Source: Zelonia costaricensis (lineage: Eukaryota; Euglenozoa; Kinetoplastea; Trypanosomatida; Trypanosomatidae). From it: a stretch of 12,285 nt of DNA. The notes beneath the pieces are model-generated. The model was not told where the DNA came from and did not search any database. It worked only from the letters and a program-made list of their open reading frames with translations. Location: the NCBI GenBank assembly GCA_030849075.1, contig JASAOO010002880.1, forward strand, positions 1-12,285, in the 5' to 3' direction. This document shows positions 7,763 to 12,285 of this stretch, piece after piece (position 1 is the stretch's first letter; each line of letters opens with the position of its first letter). A program made the translations under genes and the position numbers.

Positions 7763-7868
7763 TGACGCCGGCAGACACACACGCACACACACACACGTGC
7801 ACGGGGGCTAAAGCGTGGGTGAGGCGCGTGCGGCGCTTCTATGAAAAGAGGAAGAAAGAGGGGGGGGC

Positions 7869-7894
7869 TGTGTGTGTGTGTGTGTGTGTGTGTG
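7869..7894. repeat. TG microsatellite
   Basis: Thirteen TG units next to a run of G. It lies in the inferred 3' UTR or intergenic segment upstream of the acceptor for the 1086-aa protein gene, and reads as CA in the transcript. Confidence 0.95.
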
Positions 7895-8961
7895 CGTGAC
7901 ACTCAGGTCCTGCGCACGGCAACCAGTAACACGGACGCACACACGTGCCAAAGCGAAACAACAGAGATGCAGGCACTCAGGCAGTCCGGGAACGATGGAG
8001 GGTGGCACAGAGAGCGAGCGAGCGCGAGCGGACGCAGCCACTCCTTTGTTGTTGAATTCTGCCGTGTTCATGACCGCTCGTGATGGGGGGGGGGTTAGGG
8101 GGGGAGAGGAAGGCAAAGAGGTAGTTGGGTGAGGAGGTGAGAAAGGGGGAACACGTGTCGGACAAGTTTGCGGTGGCGTGGGGCCATCAAGAGGAGAGAG
8201 TGGGAGGAGAAGATGGACGTACTGTGTCCGCACACGGTGAGCGAGCGGACAACCGGGGGTTGTGAAGTGAGTGTGTGTTTGTGTGTGTGGTGCAACACCC
8301 TCCACCAAGCGGAGCCCATGGAACTCCCTGTCGGCCAGCAGCGGGGGAGACGCACCGGCCCGCACGCCTCCCCCCCCCCCTAGCCGCCCATCCCTTTTCG
8401 GTGAATGCACACCATCGTGCACGCGCCGTGTGTGCCTGCCTTTCTCCTTAACTTTTGTTCGTTTGTGAGTCCCTTCCTCGTTTCTGTGCCGCTTCGCGCA
8501 GACATCATGTGCGGCGCTCGCTATCGAGAGGCTGCGTGTGTCGTGTATGTGCGTGTGTGTATGTTTGGGCGAACCGACACACACGAGCGGAGAAAACGCG
8601 TGCGGAAGGCCAACGCGCGTCAGCAGAGGAGCGCGTGCACACAGACACGCACGCTGCCGTGTGCGGCAGTAGTCCGTTGAGGACGCACGGGCAGGGTAGA
8701 CGCGTGTGGGAAGCAGAGGACCAGACAAGTGGAGCGGGGTCGCCCGCGCGGGGACGACGACAGACCGGTGCGGAGGCGCGAGAGCACCCGTGGAAAGGGG
8801 GGCAGCAGCAGGAGCGATCAGAGAGGGGTGGAGGCCACACGGGAACGCACGGATCGCGTTGAGCCCATACACACACACACAACACACCAGCGCCTGCCCA
8901 ACCCCCAACCCCCCTCCCCTCTCAGCCAATCCTTCTCTCTCGCCTTCAGCTCCCGATCGGG

Positions 8962-9555
8962 TCACCAGCCTTGTGGGAACATGGCCTTGAAACGGCGAAC
9001 AAAGAACTTCTGCCGCGGCCCACCCACGTCGGAGCCGTACTGCCCACGTGCGCGCCACACATCGCGCGTGTTCGTCAGCGGTGCCTGCCCAATCTTTCCG
9101 TGATAGTCGGGGTGCACGTTGTAGTAGGTCGACTTAAACTCCGTCACCTCCTCCGTCTTGCGGCGGACGTCGCCGATGTGGTTGAAGCGCCGCATCTCGG
9201 CAGCCCGCTTGCGGTCGCGCTCCTCCGAGAAGTGCAGCATCTCCTTCGTGACCTCGTCGCGGGAGTGGAACCAGTGCATGTTCGTTGCGTACATCTGGAT
9301 CGACTTGGCCCGCTCCCACCCGAGGACGAGGCGGTAGTCGATGTCACGCTCACTCAGCTCCTCGTTGTTTGGGTCGCGAAACGTGCTGCGCACCTCCTCC
9401 GTCACGACCTCGCGCCGTGACCGCATAGGGAACGTGTACGCCCCCTTCAAGAGGCGGCGATAGAGCCGCAGCTTCTCCTGATGCTTGTACGCGGTGGCGG
9501 CGGCTGCGCCAGCGGATGCACCGCGGTGGTGCAACGCGCACGAAGAGTGCAGCAT
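8962..9555 (-). CDS. LYR-motif protein, probably mitochondrial (197 aa)
   Basis: The frame runs from ATG at 9555 to TGA at 8962-8964. A more upstream in-frame ATG (9759) is rejected because the best splice acceptor (9674-9673) lies between the two. The N-terminus (1-24) is Ala/Ser/His-rich with an Arg and no acidic residue, like a mitochondrial presequence. A LYR domain follows: HQEKLRLYRRLL (25-36, LYR at 31-33), basic residues, then VRSTFRDPNNEELSERDI with the conserved-type Phe at 59. Such proteins bind the mitochondrial acyl carrier protein and act as subunits or assembly factors of respiratory complexes, iron-sulphur cluster machinery or the mitoribosome. Unusual is an extension of about 110 residues after the LYR helices: a highly charged, probably coiled segment (97-142) and a Tyr/Gly/Arg-rich end (FFVRRFKAMFPQGW). 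Which complex it serves cannot be told from the sequence; a complex I or mitoribosome subunit is plausible. Confidence 0.85.
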   Translation of the reverse strand: MLHSSCALHHRGASAGAAAATAYKHQEKLRLYRRLLKGAYTFPMRSRREVVTEEVRSTFRDPNNEELSERDIDYRLVLGWERAKSIQMYATNMHWFHSRDEVTKEMLHFSEERDRKRAAEMRRFNHIGDVRRKTEEVTEFKSTYYNVHPDYHGKIGQAPLTNTRDVWRARGQYGSDVGGPRQKFFVRRFKAMFPQGW

Positions 9556-9672
9556 GGCGTTGCGGCGGCTTTCTGTGCTTTTGCACTCTCTCCTTACAAC
9601 ACACACACACACGTGTCGGGGGGTTGTGATTGAGGTAGTGGCCGCAGTCGTCGTGGTTGTGCGCGTCGCTAC

Positions 9673-9753
9673 CTCAATACGCGGAAACACGTGCGGAAGA
9701 GACCAGAACAGAGGGTGAAGAGAAGAAGGGCGGCGAGGTGGAGAGGGGAGGAG
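9673..9753 (-). promoter_or_regulatory. Candidate spliced-leader acceptor of the LYR-protein gene
   Basis: On the minus strand, 9753 to 9675 is an AG-free interval with a strong pyrimidine tract (9753-9715), ended by AG at 9674-9673. It gives a leader of about 117 nt to the ATG at 9555, and excludes the in-frame ATG at 9759 from the mature mRNA. Confidence 0.6.
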
Positions 9754-10333
9754 CTGCATGTGCCGTCATCGAGGCGAAGCGGTCGGCGTGGGTGCCGGCG
9801 CAGAACGGGACGCGAGAGAAGGAGCGAGCGGCACGCGCGCGGGTACCACGCTGGCTGCTCGGTCCAGCTGGTCCCTCTGCGCACCCGCGCTCATGCACAA
9901 GCACGCACACAGAGGCGAGCGAGCGCCACAGACATGCACCATGTTGCGCGTGTGCCGCCCACGCCGTCCTCCGCCGTATTCGCGCTGGGCGGGATGAGAG
10001 ATTCAACACGACGAGACGAGACGAGGGGGGGAGGGCGGTGGGGAGCGTGAGCGCGGCGAGTGCCACCCACCGCGTGCGCGCCCGCCCAACACGTGCTCTG
10101 TCTGCGGGTGATCCTTCAAGGCTGTTGCGGTAGCAGCCTGCGCTGCCACCCTAGCAGACCGGCGCCATCGCTGTCGCATTATTCTCTCGTGTGTGCGTGT
10201 GTGTTGTTGTTGTCGTTCTTTGGTTTGAGTTTCCGTAGTTTAAGTGCTTCAGCTGCTTGATAAGGGCCCTCCCACACGCTCACGCACACACACGAAGGGC
10301 GGATTGAGGGGCGAGGCTGGCCCAAGAGACGGT

Positions 10334-10368
10334 GGGGAGGGGGGGGGGCTGAGAGCGGGGGGGAGGGG
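10334..10368 (+). repeat. G-rich tract with quadruplex potential
   Basis: Several runs of four or more G separated by A, CT or GAGAGC. It is immediately followed by the undetermined base at 10370. On the transcribed minus strand it is a C-rich tract. Confidence 0.7.
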
Positions 10369-11477
10369 ANCGAAGACGACTGCGGTAGGAGGACGAGGCG
10401 CGCGAAATCAAAAGAAAAAAAAGAGAAAACTCCAAAAGTGGGCGAGCACACATGGGCACTGTTCCCGTTTTTCTTGTTTTACTTTTCCTCCTCCGGTGGC
10501 GAAGTGTGTGGGGGGGCGCGGATGTCTTGTCTGTGAGTATGTGTGTATGTGCGCGTGTGAAACCGTGCAGGGAGCATAGAAGCCGCGTACCCTGCTTGAC
10601 GTCTGGACACGCCACCTTGTGCGTCACCCATCCCGCCGACACGTCAGCTGCTTCCTTACACGCAGACCGGCATCGACGTACACCTGCACACACGCTCACA
10701 CACACGCACCCACGCAACTATACGGAGAGCTAAACCCGCACACACAAGCAAACGGCTAAGCACACGCACCCGCCTCTCACGTGCGAGGGAGAGGCGGGAG
10801 TTAAGGGGGGGCGGGAGGAGGTGGGCAGGTCACACAGATACGCACACCCACAACCACCTCCCATGCCCCCCTCGTGCGCACCCCCAAACACAGGTCGGGC
10901 TCGCACACCGAGCGAAGATCCGACAAACGGCTACGAGATGACAAGCAACGGGGCGAAGGTAAAACTGATGAGGCGCCAAAAAAAAAAAAAGGAAGAGGCA
11001 AAGCTTGGAGGTGACAGGGAGGAGGTGGGGGACTGTGCACATGAACCGGTTTCATCCACCGCCTCCCCCTCCCCTCCCCTCTCTTGTGTTGTCTCTTGAC
11101 TTCTCCACCCACCCCGACCCTCTCCCAAACGTGTATTCCCTTCTCCGACGGCTCTCCGTCACCGCCGCGAGACCGCCACACACGCGCACGCGATGGTACT
11201 CCCGTTTCGTGCCGCACCTACACACAAACACACACACATAACCATGTGCGAGTCTATGTGTGGGGAACTGGGACACCGGAGCCGATCCTGCACACGGGCG
11301 GACGAGGGGGGGGACAAGGAAGAGGGACGACGGAGTGAAGGTGGCAGGGCAGTGCAGAGTAGGCTGAGGTGGAGACTTGAGGGAGGAGGAGGCGTGAGAC
11401 CAAGCAGCGGGGGGGGGAGGAGGGGAGGTGACCAGGCGAAGAGGGCAAAGGGTGACATCGAGGAGCGAAGCAAAAGG

Positions 11478-11570
11478 CACACACACACAAACACACATAC
11501 ACACACACAAACACACAGACACACAGACACACACACACACATAGACACACACACACACACACACACAGAC
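11478..11570. repeat. Compound CA microsatellite
   Basis: About 93 bp of CA units broken by AAACAC, ATAC, AGAC and ATAGAC interruptions, the longest repeat of the window. The regular interruptions suggest an old array that decays by point mutation. Confidence 0.95.
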
Positions 11571-11731
11571 GCGAGGGCACGGCGAAGCGAGGAAAGCACG
11601 ACAGCGGGGGAGAGGAGACGCGCACACGCGTGGGTGCTCACGAGGGTGGCGCAGAGGCAGGAGTGGGGGGGAGGGTGAAGAGATCGAAAGAGGGGTCTAA
11701 GGGAAAAGAGGGGGGGGGGGGCAAAGACGCA

Positions 11732-11797
11732 CCCACGCCGCACAACTGGGAGCGAACACACACANCCACGCCGCACAACTGGGAGCGAACACACACA
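11732..11797. repeat. 33-bp direct tandem duplication meeting at an undetermined base
   Basis: The stretch starting CCACGCCGCACAACTGGGAG at 11733-11764 is repeated without mismatch at 11766-11797, with N at 11765 at the expected unit boundary. The unit ends in CACACA and the second copy runs on into a longer CA array. An assembly seam between two reads or contigs is the simplest explanation; a real tandem duplication is the alternative. Confidence 0.9.
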
Positions 11798-11814
11798 CAC
11801 ACACACACACACAC
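11789..11814. repeat. AC microsatellite
   Basis: Thirteen AC units directly after the second copy of the 33-bp duplicated unit. Confidence 0.95.
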
Positions 11815-11923
11815 GCAAACGCAAACGCAGAGTCGGTGATTCACAACCGGCACGTTTGAAAAATCAAACCAGAACACAAAACAAGCGGCGCAAAAGAAGG
11901 GGAAATGATGGTCGGAAGCATGC

Positions 11924-11942
11924 GTGTGTGTGTGTGTGTGTG
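11924..11942. repeat. GT microsatellite
   Basis: About nine GT units followed by GGGTGGGTGG. It is the only GT (rather than CA) array on the plus strand within 10600-12285. Confidence 0.9.
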
Positions 11943-12165
11943 GGTGGGTGGTGGAGGGGGTCGGCACGCACACGTACGCACACCCACATACCCACACACG
12001 AGGCCGCACAAGAGTAGGGGGAGGGGGACGTCTCATGTAGACCACACGCACGCGCCCCCCCCCCTCCTCCCTTTCCCCCCTCAACGAACTCGACAAGACG
12101 GGGTGGTGAACTAACAAAAAAAGAAGAGAAACGACAAAGCCACGCGCGCGCAGAGAGAAAGAGCG

Positions 12166-12199
12166 ACACACACACACACACACACACACTCACACACAA
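12166..12199. repeat. AC microsatellite
   Basis: Twelve AC units, one T interruption at 12190, then four to five more CA units. Confidence 0.95.
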
Positions 12200-12285
12200 C
12201 GGTAAAACACAACAACACAGACGGCTCTACTTACATGGACGGGGAATGCGGGAGGGGAGGGCGAAGGGGGGAGGGGGCTGTGTGC

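Larger units (their letters stand above)
7354..8961. other. Spacer between the LYR-protein gene and the 1086-aa protein gene
   Basis: About 1.6 kb without a supported gene. It holds the long leader of the 1086-aa protein gene (7354-7726), CA/GT repeats (7774-7800, 7869-7894), a G-rich run at 8085-8104, and the 3' UTR of the LYR gene (about 8100-8961). A pyrimidine-rich stretch on the plus strand (8430-8498) is the only segment with the opposite strand bias. Open frames here are Arg/Cys/Val or His/Thr-rich products of the repeats. Confidence 0.65.
9556..12285. other. Gene-free region rich in CA/GT repeats and purine tracts
   Basis: About 2.7 kb with no supported gene. The first part is the LYR-gene leader; the rest should be the 3' UTR and intergenic DNA of a gene beyond the right edge. 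Most of 10690-12285 is (CA)n, poly-A/G or G-runs. A more mixed patch spans about 10040-10270, with a small hairpin at 10120-10138 (stem GGCTG/CAGCC). Two undetermined bases occur (10370, 11765). Open frames are Val/Cys or His/Thr repeats; most begin at non-ATG codons. The purine bias of the plus strand continues to the edge, so I see no sign of a switch in transcription direction. Confidence 0.65.

Noticed and set aside
7354..7902. N-terminal extension of the 1086-aa protein to 7902
   Set aside because: The codon at 7902 is GTG, not ATG; the extension translates CA/GT repeats (HTHT, VCVC) and crosses the best splice acceptor at 7727-7728.
8085..8104. Telomere-like GGGTTAGGG
   Set aside because: Only one TTAGGG unit inside homopolymeric G; no tandem array.
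10040..10270. Possible snoRNA or tRNA gene in the mixed-composition patch
   Set aside because: No tRNA B-box or cloverleaf and no convincing C/D or H/ACA boxes; only a short hairpin at 10120-10138.
10830..11042. 70-codon minus-strand frame with a true ATG and a hydrophobic stretch
   Set aside because: The Phe run comes from the poly-A tract near 10978-10991 and the rest has no family resemblance; no clear acceptor signal tied to it.
11478..11570. CRISPR-like array
   Set aside because: Plain dinucleotide repeat with no spacers of unique sequence; the organism is a eukaryote.
11159..12189. Long minus-strand frames of Val/Cys repeats
   Set aside because: They begin at non-ATG codons, cross the N at 11765 and simply translate GT repeats.

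Overview
The window looks like nuclear DNA of a trypanosomatid, most likely Leishmania or a close relative. The reasons are high GC with G/C-ending codons, uninterrupted genes all on the minus strand in head-to-tail order, long gene-free spacers full of CA/GT microsatellites and homopurine/homopyrimidine runs, and a pyrimidine-rich tract followed by an AG upstream of each start, as expected for spliced-leader trans-splicing. No bacterial promoter, ribosome binding site, CRISPR array, tRNA or transposase gene is visible.

Transcription runs right to left. From right to left the window holds: a large gene-free spacer (9556-12285) dominated by dinucleotide repeats; a 197-residue mitochondrial-type LYR-motif protein (8962-9555); a spacer of about 1.6 kb (7354-8961); a 1086-residue low-complexity protein with scattered conserved-looking helical blocks (4093-7353); a 0.7 kb spacer; the GTPase GPN1, also called XAB1 or Npa3 (2340-3371), the only gene whose family can be named with high confidence; a 0.9 kb spacer; a 199-residue single-pass membrane protein of unknown function (835-1434); a 0.7 kb spacer; and the first 48 codons of another gene that leaves the window at its left edge (1-145).

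The start codons follow eukaryotic rules. For GPN1 and the 1086-residue protein the open frame extends upstream, but no in-frame ATG lies in that extension. For the LYR protein a more upstream in-frame ATG exists, but it lies on the far side of the best splice acceptor. Once these starts are chosen, five inferred leaders (about 78-373 nt) contain no upstream ATG that I could find, which supports both the starts and the acceptors.

The genes have no obvious shared pathway: RNA polymerase II assembly/import (GPN1), mitochondria (LYR protein), a membrane protein and an unknown. This is normal for a polycistronic unit, where neighbours share transcription rather than function. The points most worth a second look are the unlisted partial gene at the left edge, the unusual architecture of GPN1 (acidic insertion, no C-terminal tail), the unidentified 1086-residue protein, and a 33-bp tandem copy meeting at an undetermined base, which is probably an assembly seam. 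I did not find a clearly new biological system.
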